Positions 17,643 through 26,255 of a DNA stretch of 64,000 bases are shown here, one piece after another. The stretch covers positions 310,001 through 374,000 of the forward strand of contig NZ_JBHLUN010000002.1 of assembly GCF_042433915.1 (NCBI RefSeq), written 5' to 3'. Each line of letters begins with the position of its first letter. The first letter of the stretch is position 1. The stretch is from Roseomonas elaeocarpi. Lineage in GTDB: Bacteria; Pseudomonadota; Alphaproteobacteria; Acetobacterales; Acetobacteraceae. The notes under the pieces were generated by a model. That model was not told the origin of the DNA. It made no database searches and saw only the letters and a list, made by a program, of their open reading frames with translations. The position numbers and the translations under genes were made by a program.

Positions 17643-18740
17643 GTGCGGGTATCCGTTCCCCTCGGTACCGTGCGGGCGCGCGCCTACACGGTGCCGACCG
17701 ACGCGCCGGAAGCCGACGGTACCTTCAGCTGGAGCGAGACCACGCTTGTCGTGGTGACGGTCGATGGCGGTGGCCAGCGTGGCCTCGGCTACACCTACGC
17801 CGCCGCCCCGGTCGCAGCCCTGGTGACAGGGCCGCTGGCGGAGGCGATCGCCGGGCAGCACGCCTTCGACATCCCGCTGTGTCACCGGCTGATGGTGAAT
17901 GCCGTGCGCAACAACGGGCGCTCCGGCCTCGCGGGCACGGCGATCTCCGCCCTCGACGCGGCGCTGTGGGACCTGAAGGCGAAGCTGCTGGGCCTGCCGC
18001 TGGCGGCGCTGCTGGGCCGGGCACGGGACGCCGTGCCGATCTACGGCTCCGGCGGCTTCACCTCCTACAACGACGAACAGCTGACCCGGCAGCTGCGCGC
18101 CTGGGTGGAGCAGGACGGCTGCCGGGCCGTGAAGATGAAGATCGGCTCCCATCCCGCGGACGACCCGCGCCGGGTGCGCGTCGCCAAGGCCGCCATCGGC
18201 GAGGCAGCGCTGTTCGTCGATGCCAACGGCGCCTGCTCGGTGAAGTCGGCGCTCCACCTCGCCCACCAGTTCGCGGCCGAGGCTGGAGTGGCGTGGTTCG
18301 AGGAGCCTGTTTCCTCCGACGACCTCGACGGCTTGGCGCAGGTCCGCGACGCGGCGCCCGCCTGCATGGACGTCGCCGCCGGGGAATACGCCTTCACCAT
18401 CGACGACATCCACCACATGCTGAAGCGCCGGGCAGTGGATGTGCAACAGGCGGATGCCTCGCGCTGCGGCGGCATCACCGGCTTCCTGGCCGCCGGCACC
18501 CTGTGCGACGCCCACCACATCGACCTGTCCGGCCATTGCGCGCCGGCGCTGCACCTTCATGCCGCCTGCGCCGTGCCGCGCCTGCGCCACCTGGAATGGT
18601 TCCACGACCACGTCCGCATCGAGCGTATGCTGTTCGACGGCGCGCCCGTCCCGAAGGATGGCGCGGTCGCGCCCGACCTCACCCGGCCCGGCCTGGGCCT
18701 CGAATTCAAGCACCAGGACGCGGAGCCCTACGCCCGATGA
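17643..18740 (+). CDS. Enolase-superfamily (MR/MLE) dehydratase-like enzyme
   Basis: A 365-residue member of the MR/MLE superfamily starting at GTG 17643, two bases after the upstream stop. It has the KxK catalytic pair K164 and K166 (AVKMKIG), metal ligands D193 (VDANGAC), E220 (WFEEPVSS) and E248 (AAGEYAF), D271 in QQADASRCGGI, and H298 in LSGHCAPAL. This set resembles acid-sugar dehydratases and racemases. In the operon it could dehydrate an aldonate formed by the flavin dehydrogenase to a 2-keto-3-deoxy acid, a substrate type for the TPP enzyme. That link is inference. Confidence 0.88.
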   Translation: MRVSVPLGTVRARAYTVPTDAPEADGTFSWSETTLVVVTVDGGGQRGLGYTYAAAPVAALVTGPLAEAIAGQHAFDIPLCHRLMVNAVRNNGRSGLAGTAISALDAALWDLKAKLLGLPLAALLGRARDAVPIYGSGGFTSYNDEQLTRQLRAWVEQDGCRAVKMKIGSHPADDPRRVRVAKAAIGEAALFVDANGACSVKSALHLAHQFAAEAGVAWFEEPVSSDDLDGLAQVRDAAPACMDVAAGEYAFTIDDIHHMLKRRAVDVQQADASRCGGITGFLAAGTLCDAHHIDLSGHCAPALHLHAACAVPRLRHLEWFHDHVRIERMLFDGAPVPKDGAVAPDLTRPGLGLEFKHQDAEPYAR

Positions 18741-19777
18741 CACCACGCAGCGCCAACCAGCGCCCCACGGGCGGGGTGCTCGTCGCCCTTTGCGCGCTCG
18801 GCACCGCCACGGTCGCGGGTGCAGCGATGCTCGCGCGCAGGCCCCATCGCGCGCTCGGCCGGATGGAGGCGCTGAGCCTGCCACCCGCCCCCAGGGTGCC
18901 GGCGGCGCGGACCCGGCGCCCGCTTCCGCCGCCATCCTCGCCGGTGGTGAGCCACTCCAACGCCGTGCTGGCGGCGCGGCGGCTGAACCGCGCGGCCGGC
19001 ACCATCGCCACCTCGGTGCTGATCGACAGCGCCGTGGAGCATTACCGCGGCGCCTTCAGCAACAAGGCCATGTACACCCCGATCGTGGTGTCCGCCCTGT
19101 CCCTGCTCGCCAGCTATCACGGGCATCGGGACCATGACCCGATCCCGCACAAGCTCCGCGATGCCATCTACGCCCTGTCCGCGATCACCGGGGTGATCGG
19201 CACCGGCTTTCACCTCTACAACGTCGCCAAGCGGCCCGGCGGCTTCTGCTGGCAGAACCTGTTCTACGCCGCGCCGCTGGGGGCACCGGCCGCGATCACC
19301 CTGTCCGGCATGACCGGCTTCCTGGCGGAGCGGGTGCGCGACAACCATCCGAACAGCGTGCCCGACGTGCTCGGCCTGCCGGCCGGCCGCGTGGTGGCGG
19401 CCCTCACCGGCATCGGCCTTCTCGGCACCACGGCGGAAGCCGCGCTGCTTCACTTCCGCGGCGCCTTCCACAACCCGGCCATGCTGCTGCCCGTCACCGT
19501 CCCGCCCGCCGGCGCCCTGCTGCTGGCCGGCGCCGCACTGGGCCCGTCCGAACGCCCCCGCCCCCTCACGCGGTGGTGGATGCGCGTCACCGCCCTGCTC
19601 GGCGTGGTGGGGGTCGGCTTCCACGCGGTCGGGGTGGCGCGGAACATGGGCGGCTGGCGCAACTGGATGCAGAACATCCAGGCGGGCCCGCCCCTGCCGG
19701 CGCCGCCCGCCTTTACCGGCTTGGCGCTCGCCGGGCTGGCGGCGATGGGCCTGCTGCAGGACAACCCCCATGAGTGA
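18737..19777 (+). CDS. Membrane protein with two tandem His-containing repeats
   Basis: A 346-residue integral membrane protein with about eight hydrophobic segments and no family I can name. It starts with ATGA overlap on the dehydratase gene and overlaps the next gene by 8 nt. After a basic, proline-rich N-terminal region (30-70) it consists of two homologous halves, about 95-200 and 232-337. Matching segments are EHYRGAFSNKAM / LHFRGAFHNPAM and GVIGTGFH / GVVGVGFH. His102 and His239 correspond, as do His159 and His296; both pairs are exactly 137 residues apart, and each half spaces its histidines by 57. Paired conserved histidines in membrane helices often bind heme b. It may anchor, and accept electrons from, the GMC dehydrogenase encoded next; this is inference. 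Confidence 0.8.
   Translation: MTPRSANQRPTGGVLVALCALGTATVAGAAMLARRPHRALGRMEALSLPPAPRVPAARTRRPLPPPSSPVVSHSNAVLAARRLNRAAGTIATSVLIDSAVEHYRGAFSNKAMYTPIVVSALSLLASYHGHRDHDPIPHKLRDAIYALSAITGVIGTGFHLYNVAKRPGGFCWQNLFYAAPLGAPAAITLSGMTGFLAERVRDNHPNSVPDVLGLPAGRVVAALTGIGLLGTTAEAALLHFRGAFHNPAMLLPVTVPPAGALLLAGAALGPSERPRPLTRWWMRVTALLGVVGVGFHAVGVARNMGGWRNWMQNIQAGPPLPAPPAFTGLALAGLAAMGLLQDNPHE
19019..19747 (+). repeat. Protein-level tandem duplication within the membrane gene
   Basis: The two copies correspond to about 19019-19336 and 19430-19747. They align with a constant 137-codon offset across HxRGAF, NxAM, a proline, GxxGxGFH and a GG pair. Identity is visible at the protein level and not as a near-exact DNA repeat, so the duplication is old. 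Confidence 0.75.
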
Positions 19778-20426
19778 TGAGGTGACCCGGGGCCGCTATC
19801 CTGGCTACGACGTGCTCGCCAAGCGCGACACGCCGTCCTGGAACGACCGGACGCGCGAAGTCATCGACAAGCGCCTGGCGGTGGAGAACCGGCCGGCCTT
19901 CCTGGACGAGGCGGAATGGCGGGCGCTGGAAGCCCTGTGCGACCGTGTGGTGCCGCAGCCGGCGGGCCGGCCGCGCGTGCCGGTCGGGGCCTTGGTCGAC
20001 CGGCAGCTCGCGGCAGGCAAGCTCAAGGGCTATCGCCTGAAGGACATGCCCCAGCCCGCCGAAGCCTGGAAGCGCGCCCTGGCCGCGCTGGATGAGGCGG
20101 CGATGCGCGACATGGGGCGGCCCTTCGCCAATCTTCCAGCCGCCGATCAGGACAGGCTGCTGGGCCGCATGAAGGACGGAACGCTGGAGGCTGCGGCGCT
20201 GCGGGGTATGCCGGCCAAGACCTTCTGGGCCAGCCACGTGATCCACGACGTGGTCGGCTCCTACTACGCGCACCCGACGGCCTGGAGCGAGATGGGATGG
20301 GGCGGCCCCGCCAGCCCGCGCGGCTACGTGCGCCTGGACAACAACAGCCGCGATCCCTGGGAACCGATGGAAGCCGTGCCGGGCAAGGAGGCGAAGGCCG
20401 AGCGGGAGAACAAGCGTGTCGTCTGA
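19770..20426 (+). CDS. Gluconate 2-dehydrogenase subunit 3 family protein
   Basis: A 218-residue small subunit of a flavin-dependent dehydrogenase. It has the family's helical core: FLDEAEWRALEALCDRVVPQ, PVGALVDRQLAAGKLKGYRL, then FWASHVIHDVVGSYYAHPTA and WSEMGWGGPASPRGYVRL. Classical subunit 3 proteins carry a Tat signal that exports the flavoprotein with them; this one begins MSDEVTRGRYPGYDVLAKRD and has none. The complex is therefore probably cytoplasmic-facing. The gene overlaps the membrane-protein gene before it (8 nt) and the GMC gene after it (11 nt), which supports one three-part complex. Confidence 0.85.
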   Translation: MSDEVTRGRYPGYDVLAKRDTPSWNDRTREVIDKRLAVENRPAFLDEAEWRALEALCDRVVPQPAGRPRVPVGALVDRQLAAGKLKGYRLKDMPQPAEAWKRALAALDEAAMRDMGRPFANLPAADQDRLLGRMKDGTLEAAALRGMPAKTFWASHVIHDVVGSYYAHPTAWSEMGWGGPASPRGYVRLDNNSRDPWEPMEAVPGKEAKAERENKRVV

Positions 20427-22059
20427 CCCTTTCGCCGCCCCCCGTGCCACCGGGGGCCGCGCGCCGAACGTGTTCCGCCCCGGCGCCTGGGTGCCGATGA
20501 AGCAGTTCCAGGATTCCGAGGAGGTCGACTTCGTGGTGGTCGGCACCGGCGCTGGCGGCGGCCCGGTGATCGCCGGCCTGGCCGAGCAGGGCTTCTCCGT
20601 GGTCGGCTTCGATGCAGGCCCCTATTTCCGCCCGCTGGAGGATTTCGCCTCCGACGAGACGGAGCAGGAACAGCTCTACTGGAACGACGACCGCATCTCG
20701 GAAGGCGCCAACCCGCTCACCATGGGTGGCAAGAACAGCGGCAAGGCGGTGGGCGGCTCCACCGTGCACTTCGCCATGGTGTCGCTGCGCTTCCGCCCCG
20801 AATGGTTCAAGTCCCGCTCGCTGCTCGGCTACGGAGCCGACTGGCCGCTGGACTGGCGGGAGATGTGGGACTGGTACGCCAAGGCCGAGAAGGCGCTCTC
20901 CATCGCCGGCCCCGTCAATTATCCCTGGGGCCCGAAGCGCCCGCGCTACCCGCTGCGCGCCCACCCGATCAACGGCGCGGCGCAGATCCTGGCGCGCGGC
21001 GCGGAGGCGATGGGCTATTCTTGGACGGAAACGCCGCTGGCCACGGTGTCTGCGCCCAAGGGCGACAGCGCGCCCTGCGTTTACCGCGGCTTCTGCCGCT
21101 TCGGCTGCACCACCAACGCCAAGCAGAGCCAGCTCGTCACCTTTATCCCCCGCGCCCTGGAAGCGGGGGCCGAGATCCGCGACCTCGCCATGGTGGGGCG
21201 CATCGAGGTGAACGCCCAAGGGCGGGCAACCGGCGTGCACTACATCCGCGAAGGGCGCTGGCACTTCCAGCGGGCGCGCAACGTGGTGGTAGCGGGCTAC
21301 GCGATCGAGACGCCCCGCCTGCTGCTGAACTCGGCCACCGACCGCTTCCCCGAAGGTCTGGCCAACCGCTCCGGCCTGGTAGGGCGCTACCTGATGAGCC
21401 AGTCCAACCAGGCGGCCTTCGGCTACATGGACGAGGTGGTGCGCGCTTATAAGGCGCCGCCCTCCACCACCATCACCGAGCACTGGAACTACGAGGACCG
21501 GAAGGACTTCTTCGGCGGCTACTGCTGGATGGCGCAGGGCCCGCTGCCGATCGAGACCATGACGATCCTGACGGGGTCCAAGGGCCTCTGGGGCGCCGAG
21601 CTGCACGAGGAGATGCTGCGCTACAACCACATGGTCGGGCTGAAGATGGTGGGCGAGCAGCTGCCGAACGAGAACAACACCGTCACCCTGGCCGAGGACA
21701 AGGACCAGTACGGCCTGCCCATCACCCGCATCACCTACGGCTGGGGCGACAACGACAAGGCCATGATCAACCACGCGCTGGACCAGATGGTGACCAGCCT
21801 GGAACTGGTGGGCGCCCGGGATATCTTCCGCCAGGAAAACGACATGAACCACCTGGGCGGCACCGCCCGCATGGGCTTCGACGCCGGCACCAGCGTGGTG
21901 GACGCTGACTGCCGCAGCTGGGACATTCCCAACCTGTTCGTGTGCGACGGCTCGGTGTTTCCCACCGTCGGCGGGGTGAACCCGTCGCTCACCATCACCG
22001 CCATCGCCATGCGCACCGCCGAGCGCATCGGGCAGATGGCCCGGCGCGGCGAGCTGTAG
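20416..22059 (+). CDS. GMC-family FAD-dependent sugar/alcohol dehydrogenase
   Basis: A 547-residue glucose-methanol-choline flavoprotein starting at GTG 20416. The FAD Rossmann motif is VVVGTGAGGGPVIAGLAEQG at 40-59; TMGGKNSGKAVGGSTVHFAM follows; a cysteine-rich CVYRGFCRFGCTTNAK lies midway. The active-site end has NHLGGTARMGFD and SVFPTVGGVNPSLTITAIAM, as in the gluconate and sorbitol dehydrogenase branch. It would oxidise a sugar or sugar acid and hand electrons on through its subunits. No signal peptide is seen and no cytochrome c subunit gene follows, so the acceptor is probably the duplicated membrane protein or quinone. Confidence 0.9.
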   Translation: MSSDPFAAPRATGGRAPNVFRPGAWVPMKQFQDSEEVDFVVVGTGAGGGPVIAGLAEQGFSVVGFDAGPYFRPLEDFASDETEQEQLYWNDDRISEGANPLTMGGKNSGKAVGGSTVHFAMVSLRFRPEWFKSRSLLGYGADWPLDWREMWDWYAKAEKALSIAGPVNYPWGPKRPRYPLRAHPINGAAQILARGAEAMGYSWTETPLATVSAPKGDSAPCVYRGFCRFGCTTNAKQSQLVTFIPRALEAGAEIRDLAMVGRIEVNAQGRATGVHYIREGRWHFQRARNVVVAGYAIETPRLLLNSATDRFPEGLANRSGLVGRYLMSQSNQAAFGYMDEVVRAYKAPPSTTITEHWNYEDRKDFFGGYCWMAQGPLPIETMTILTGSKGLWGAELHEEMLRYNHMVGLKMVGEQLPNENNTVTLAEDKDQYGLPITRITYGWGDNDKAMINHALDQMVTSLELVGARDIFRQENDMNHLGGTARMGFDAGTSVVDADCRSWDIPNLFVCDGSVFPTVGGVNPSLTITAIAMRTAERIGQMARRGEL

Positions 22060-22206
22060 CGCCGGCCGGAACCGCTGCGCCGGATGGATCCGGCCGACCT
22101 GCCGGCGGGAGCGGGCCACGGGCATCGGCCCGGCGGTTCTGGTGGGGACGGCGCGGGCACAATCTCCACCACGGCCGCTAGGCTTGCCTTGTTGGAGGGC
22201 AGGCGC

Positions 22207-22863
22207 TCAGGTCAGTGGGGCCGCGACGTGCTTCCCGAAGCCCGGCCGACGCCCGATCCGCTCGTACCATTCCTTAAATCGAGGCAGGTCAGGGCGGCTG
22301 GCCACCTCCACTCCGAACCAGCGCCGCGCGTAGGCGCCGAGCGCGATATCCGCGAGCGTGAAGGCTTCGCCTTCCACGTAAGGGCGCCCATGCGCCAAAT
22401 GGGCGTCCAAAATCCGCCAGGCCTCGCCGGACGCCTTGGCGGAAGCAGCAATCGCGGCCATGTCGCGCACCTCGGGCGCGGTGCGGATCATGCCCCAGAA
22501 GAGGTTCCGTTCCGCGGGCTGGAGGGTGGACAGTACCCAGTCCAGCCAGCGCTCCACACCCGCACGCGCCGCGGCGCCCTCGGGATAAAGGCCCCGGGTC
22601 ACGGCCCTCGCCTCCATCTGCCGCAGCGCGAGGTAGCGCATGATGGAATTCGACTCCCACAAGGTGACCTCGCCGTCCACCAGCGTCGGGACCCGGCCAT
22701 TGGGGTTCATGGCCCGGTAGTCGGGCGTGTCCACCACCCCGTGCTGCAGGCCCGCTTCCAGCCGTTCGAAGCGCAGGTCGAGTTCCTCGCAGCACCAGAG
22801 GACCTTCTGGACGTTCACCGAGTTCGCACGTCCCCAGACACGCAGCACGCCCGCTTCCATCAC
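22207..22863 (-). CDS. Glutathione S-transferase family protein
   Basis: A 218-residue cytoplasmic GST. The thioredoxin-like domain includes GRANSVNVQKVLWCCEELDL, the cis-proline region GRVPTLVDGEVTLWESNSIM (glutathione-binding ES), and the all-helical C-terminal domain contains AFTLADIALGAYARRWF. It conjugates or reduces small electrophiles with glutathione. Two consecutive ATG codons (22863 and 22860) are possible starts. It is convergent with the GMC gene, separated by 147 nt that hold only weak GC-rich dyads, and seems to be a single-gene unit. Confidence 0.9.
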   Translation of the reverse strand: MMEAGVLRVWGRANSVNVQKVLWCCEELDLRFERLEAGLQHGVVDTPDYRAMNPNGRVPTLVDGEVTLWESNSIMRYLALRQMEARAVTRGLYPEGAAARAGVERWLDWVLSTLQPAERNLFWGMIRTAPEVRDMAAIAASAKASGEAWRILDAHLAHGRPYVEGEAFTLADIALGAYARRWFGVEVASRPDLPRFKEWYERIGRRPGFGKHVAAPLT

Positions 22864-23049
22864 AGCTCCACCCCCACTATCGGCCCCCGAACCTAGAGCG
22901 CCGTCCGGCCACGTGGAACGGGGGGAAAGAGCCTCGGGACCCCATGCCGGAAGACGGCGAACCCCTCGCGGTGCAACGCGGCAGCCTGGAAGGCTGGCCG
23001 ATTACGCTCCAGCCTAACCTCTTTCCCCAGGCGTGGACGGTTCCCGCCC

Positions 23050-23077
23050 GCCGCCGCTCGGTCAAACAAGCGGCGGC
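23050..23077 (-). terminator. GC-rich hairpin after the M81 peptidase gene
   Basis: GCCGCCGCT and AGCGGCGGC form a perfect 9-bp stem with a 10-nt loop, 10 nt past the M81 stop codon on the minus strand. No T-run follows, so termination by hairpin alone is uncertain; Rho or a pausing role is possible. Confidence 0.5.
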
Positions 23078-23087
23078 GAGCAAGCTC

Positions 23088-24596
23088 TCAAGACTTGGCG
23101 GAACTGAAATCGGGGCTGCCGTAGGGATAATAATTCTTGAGATCGACGTTCTGGTAGTTCAGCCCGTCGAGCCGCACGGTGCCGAGGAAGGGCTGCTCGG
23201 GCTCCACCAGGAAGATGGCGGGCGAGAAGCCGGTGTCGTGGAACCCGCGGCGGAAGTGCACGCGGGACTTGATGGCGATGACGTCGAAACTATTCGGATC
23301 GAGCCCGATCTCCGGCAGCATGGAAGGCTCCATCAGCTGCGACAGGTAGCGGCTGATCACCAGGACGTTGCCGTCGCCGAAGCCCACATGCACCCAGGTG
23401 TCACGGGCACCGCCGCGTAGGCCCGTGGTGACCCGCAGGACCTTGCCCTGCACCCGCACGGGTTCGCCCGCCGATTCATCCGCCAGGCCGCCAACGGCCA
23501 TGTCGAAATCGTCCCCGGGCTTCGCGCCCTGGGCCAGCAGCGTTTCCACCGCCTTGTTGTCGGCCACCGTGATAACCAGGGTCTTGCGCAGCCCCTGATC
23601 GATGATCTCCCGCAGCAGCCAGGTGGCGTAGCCCGAGCGGTCGCTGTGGTCGCACAGCGTCACCGGCATGCGGCTTTCCGCCACCGCCTGCTTGGCCAGT
23701 GCCACGCCCTCCGTGATGCGGTGGATCTTGGTGCTGTTCAGCAGGGCTTCCCGCTGGCGCCAGGCTGCGTTGGCCATGTCCTCGGCGATGCGTCGGGCGA
23801 GCTCGGGCTTGTTGTTCGTGAGCACCTGAAAGGTGATGCCGACATCCGGCACGTCGGACCAGGGAAAGCCGAAGAAGAAGTTCACGTAGGTGTCGGGCTC
23901 ACGCGCTTCCCAGACCAGCGCCCGCTGCACCAGGTCCATCCAGGGCGAGGCGCCGGTCCACTGCAGCACGGTGGGTGAGATCACCGGCACCTTCAGCGTC
24001 ACATGCGCGGGCGCGTAGTCGCCGCGGATGGCGCGCACCAGCATGCGCGCGGCGCGCTCGCCCTGCAGGTAGCCGTCGTAGTGCGGGTAGTACTTCACGG
24101 TGAAAGCCAGGTCCGCATGGCGCAGGAACTCCGCATCCTCGTTGCCGTGCGGGTCGAAGGTGGCGGCGATCTTCACCTGCGGCCCGACCACCGCGCGCAC
24201 GCGGCGGGCGAGCTCCGCTTCCGGTCGAGGGATGTTGCGGACCGCCATGGCGCCGTGGACGGACAGGTACACGCCGTCGAAGGGGCCTTCCGCCTTCAGC
24301 CCCTCGATCATGCGGCCGACGAAGTGGTTGAAACATTCCTCCGTCAGCCAGCCCGAGCCGGAGCCGGTCTTGGAGTCGAGAGGCGACTCAATCCCGACGA
24401 GCTCCACCCCGTCGAACTCGCGCGCCACCTTCACGAAGCCGCCGATGTAGTTCTTGGGCTCGCAGGTCAGCAGAGCCTCGCCCTTGGCCGGCGAGCCTTC
24501 GTAGGTGAAGTCCTCGATCATGGTGTCGTAGGGCAGGAAGGTCACCGTCTCGTGCGAGAACTTCAGGACCGCGATGCGGATCGGCGCGCTTGTCAT
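23088..24596 (-). CDS. M81-family metallopeptidase (MlrC-like)
   Basis: A 502-residue protein of the microcystinase C family. It begins KFSHETVTFLPYDTM and contains SVHGAMAV, ATFDPHGNEDAEFL, YPHYDGYLQGERAARM and LCDHSDRSG, the metal- and substrate-site segments of the family; the C-terminal MlrC domain includes GLRGGARDTWVHVG and GFSPAIF. MlrC cleaves small linear peptides and related amides. I start it at 24596, after AAGGAA with a 6-nt gap; the frame stays open upstream but without family sequence. It is the last of three genes with CapA and a family-5 binding protein, 22 nt after the latter, which suggests breakdown of an imported peptide-like compound. Confidence 0.88.
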   Translation of the reverse strand: MTSAPIRIAVLKFSHETVTFLPYDTMIEDFTYEGSPAKGEALLTCEPKNYIGGFVKVAREFDGVELVGIESPLDSKTGSGSGWLTEECFNHFVGRMIEGLKAEGPFDGVYLSVHGAMAVRNIPRPEAELARRVRAVVGPQVKIAATFDPHGNEDAEFLRHADLAFTVKYYPHYDGYLQGERAARMLVRAIRGDYAPAHVTLKVPVISPTVLQWTGASPWMDLVQRALVWEAREPDTYVNFFFGFPWSDVPDVGITFQVLTNNKPELARRIAEDMANAAWRQREALLNSTKIHRITEGVALAKQAVAESRMPVTLCDHSDRSGYATWLLREIIDQGLRKTLVITVADNKAVETLLAQGAKPGDDFDMAVGGLADESAGEPVRVQGKVLRVTTGLRGGARDTWVHVGFGDGNVLVISRYLSQLMEPSMLPEIGLDPNSFDVIAIKSRVHFRRGFHDTGFSPAIFLVEPEQPFLGTVRLDGLNYQNVDLKNYYPYGSPDFSSAKS

Positions 24597-24618
24597 CAGG
24601 TGTTCCTTCTTGCTCACG

Positions 24619-26217
24619 TCAGGCCCAGTGTACGCCGTAGAACTGGCCGCCGCCCGGACCGAAGCCCGTGAGGCCGCGCCGGTAGCCGCGCAGGGCACGG
24701 TATTCGCCCACGGGAATATAGGGGACATCGATCATAGCTTGGCGCTGCATATCCTCGCAGATCTTCGCCCGCGCCGCCGTGTCCGCCGCGGCGAACCAAT
24801 CCTGGCGGAGTTGTTCGAGCCTCGGGCTGTCCGGCCAGCCGAACCAGGCCTTGTCGCCGTTGGCGCGTAGGCCGAGATGACCCGCGGGGTCGGTGCTGTT
24901 GGTGAGGCCCGTGACGAAGACGCTCCAGCCACCGGCATCCAGCGGGCCGCGATTGGCGCGGCGGGTGCTCACCGTGCCCCAGTCGGCGCTCTGCACGTCC
25001 ACGTTCATGCCGAGCTGTCGCATCATGTCGCCCGCCACCTCCGCCAGGGCCTTCAGCGGCGGGTTGTCGTCGGCCTGCATCAGCACCACGCGCTCGCCCG
25101 CGTAACCCGCCGCCGCGAGATCACGCTTCACCTTGGCCAAGTCGCGCGGGCCCGTCAGCGCCTCCAGCCCCGCCTTGCTTGCCATGGGGGAGTTCGAAGT
25201 GAAGAAGCCTACCCCCGTTTCCCAGACCGACCTGTCCGAGCCGTAGGCAGCGGTCATGAAGTCTTCCTGGTTCACCGCGCCCAGCAGCGCGCGACGGATG
25301 GCCGGCTTGTTGAAGGGCGGCTGCAGCCAGTTGAAGCGCAGGATGGAGCCGAAGGGATCCTTCGTCAGCGCCACTTCGAGGTTGCTGTCGGCGCGGATCA
25401 TCGGGGCGATGTCGCTGCCCACCACCTCGACCCAGTCTACCTCGCCGGCGGACAGCGCGGCCGCGGCGGTGGCCGGGTCGGGGATCACGTTCCACTCGAC
25501 GCGGTCGAAATAGGCGTGCTTGGGCCCGGCCATGCGGCTCGTCGTGCCATCGGGGCGCGGCACGTAGCCCTCGAAGCGCGCGTAGGCCACGCGGGCGCCC
25601 GCCATGCGCTCGTCGGCGAGGAAGCGGAAGGGGCCGCTGCCCACCATCTCCGTGACCTGCTTCGTGGCCGGGGTCTGCGCCAGGCGCTCCGGCATGACGA
25701 CGCAGACCGACGGTCCGTTCTTGCCCAGCGCATCCGGCAGGGCGCTGAAGGGCGCCTTCAGGCGGAAGCGCAGGCGGCGGTCGTCGAGCGCGGTGATCTC
25801 GTCGGCGCGGCTCGCGACCTCCTGCCCGTACATGTCGCGCGAGGCCCAGCGCTTGATGCTGGCCACCGCGTCGCGTGCCAGCACCGGCGTGCCATCGTGG
25901 AAGCGCAACCCGTCGCGCAGGGTCATGGTCCAGGTCAGCCCGTCATCCTCGACCGTGTGGCCCGCCACCATCTGCGGGTGTGCCTGGAAGTGCTCGTCGA
26001 GGCCGTAGAGCGTGTCGAACACCATCAGCGCGTGGTTGCCGGTCACGCCGGCCGTGGTGAAGACGGGATCGAGCACGGCAAGGTCGGCGGAAGGCACGAA
26101 GCGAAGCACCTTCCTGTCCGCGGCACGGCCTAGCCGCGGGGCCGCGAGGGCGGCCGTGCCCGCTATGGCCGAACGGAGAAGCGTGCGACGCGCGAGGGGC
26201 GGGGGACGTAGGGTCAT
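24619..26217 (-). CDS. Family-5 ABC solute-binding protein
   Basis: A 532-residue periplasmic binding protein of the dipeptide/oligopeptide type. It has a Tat-like leader (ARRTLLRSAIAGTAALAAPR), VFDTLYGLDEHFQAHPQMVA, the signature DDGLTWTMTLRDGLRFHDGT, and a C-terminal domain with QPPFNKPAIRRALLGAVNQE. It delivers peptides or similar ligands to an ABC permease. No permease or ATPase gene lies in this operon, so it must use one encoded elsewhere. It lies between CapA and the M81 peptidase genes on the same strand. Confidence 0.9.
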   Translation of the reverse strand: MTLRPPPLARRTLLRSAIAGTAALAAPRLGRAADRKVLRFVPSADLAVLDPVFTTAGVTGNHALMVFDTLYGLDEHFQAHPQMVAGHTVEDDGLTWTMTLRDGLRFHDGTPVLARDAVASIKRWASRDMYGQEVASRADEITALDDRRLRFRLKAPFSALPDALGKNGPSVCVVMPERLAQTPATKQVTEMVGSGPFRFLADERMAGARVAYARFEGYVPRPDGTTSRMAGPKHAYFDRVEWNVIPDPATAAAALSAGEVDWVEVVGSDIAPMIRADSNLEVALTKDPFGSILRFNWLQPPFNKPAIRRALLGAVNQEDFMTAAYGSDRSVWETGVGFFTSNSPMASKAGLEALTGPRDLAKVKRDLAAAGYAGERVVLMQADDNPPLKALAEVAGDMMRQLGMNVDVQSADWGTVSTRRANRGPLDAGGWSVFVTGLTNSTDPAGHLGLRANGDKAWFGWPDSPRLEQLRQDWFAAADTAARAKICEDMQRQAMIDVPYIPVGEYRALRGYRRGLTGFGPGGGQFYGVHWA

Positions 26218-26255
26218 CCGGTGTTTCTCGGTCGTGGAGCGAAGCGGCGGCGGGA

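Noticed and set aside
22079..22094. GCCGGAT-gg-ATCCGGC palindrome between the GMC and GST genes
   Set aside because: The 2-nt loop is too small for a full hairpin, and GC-rich palindromes of this length occur by chance here.
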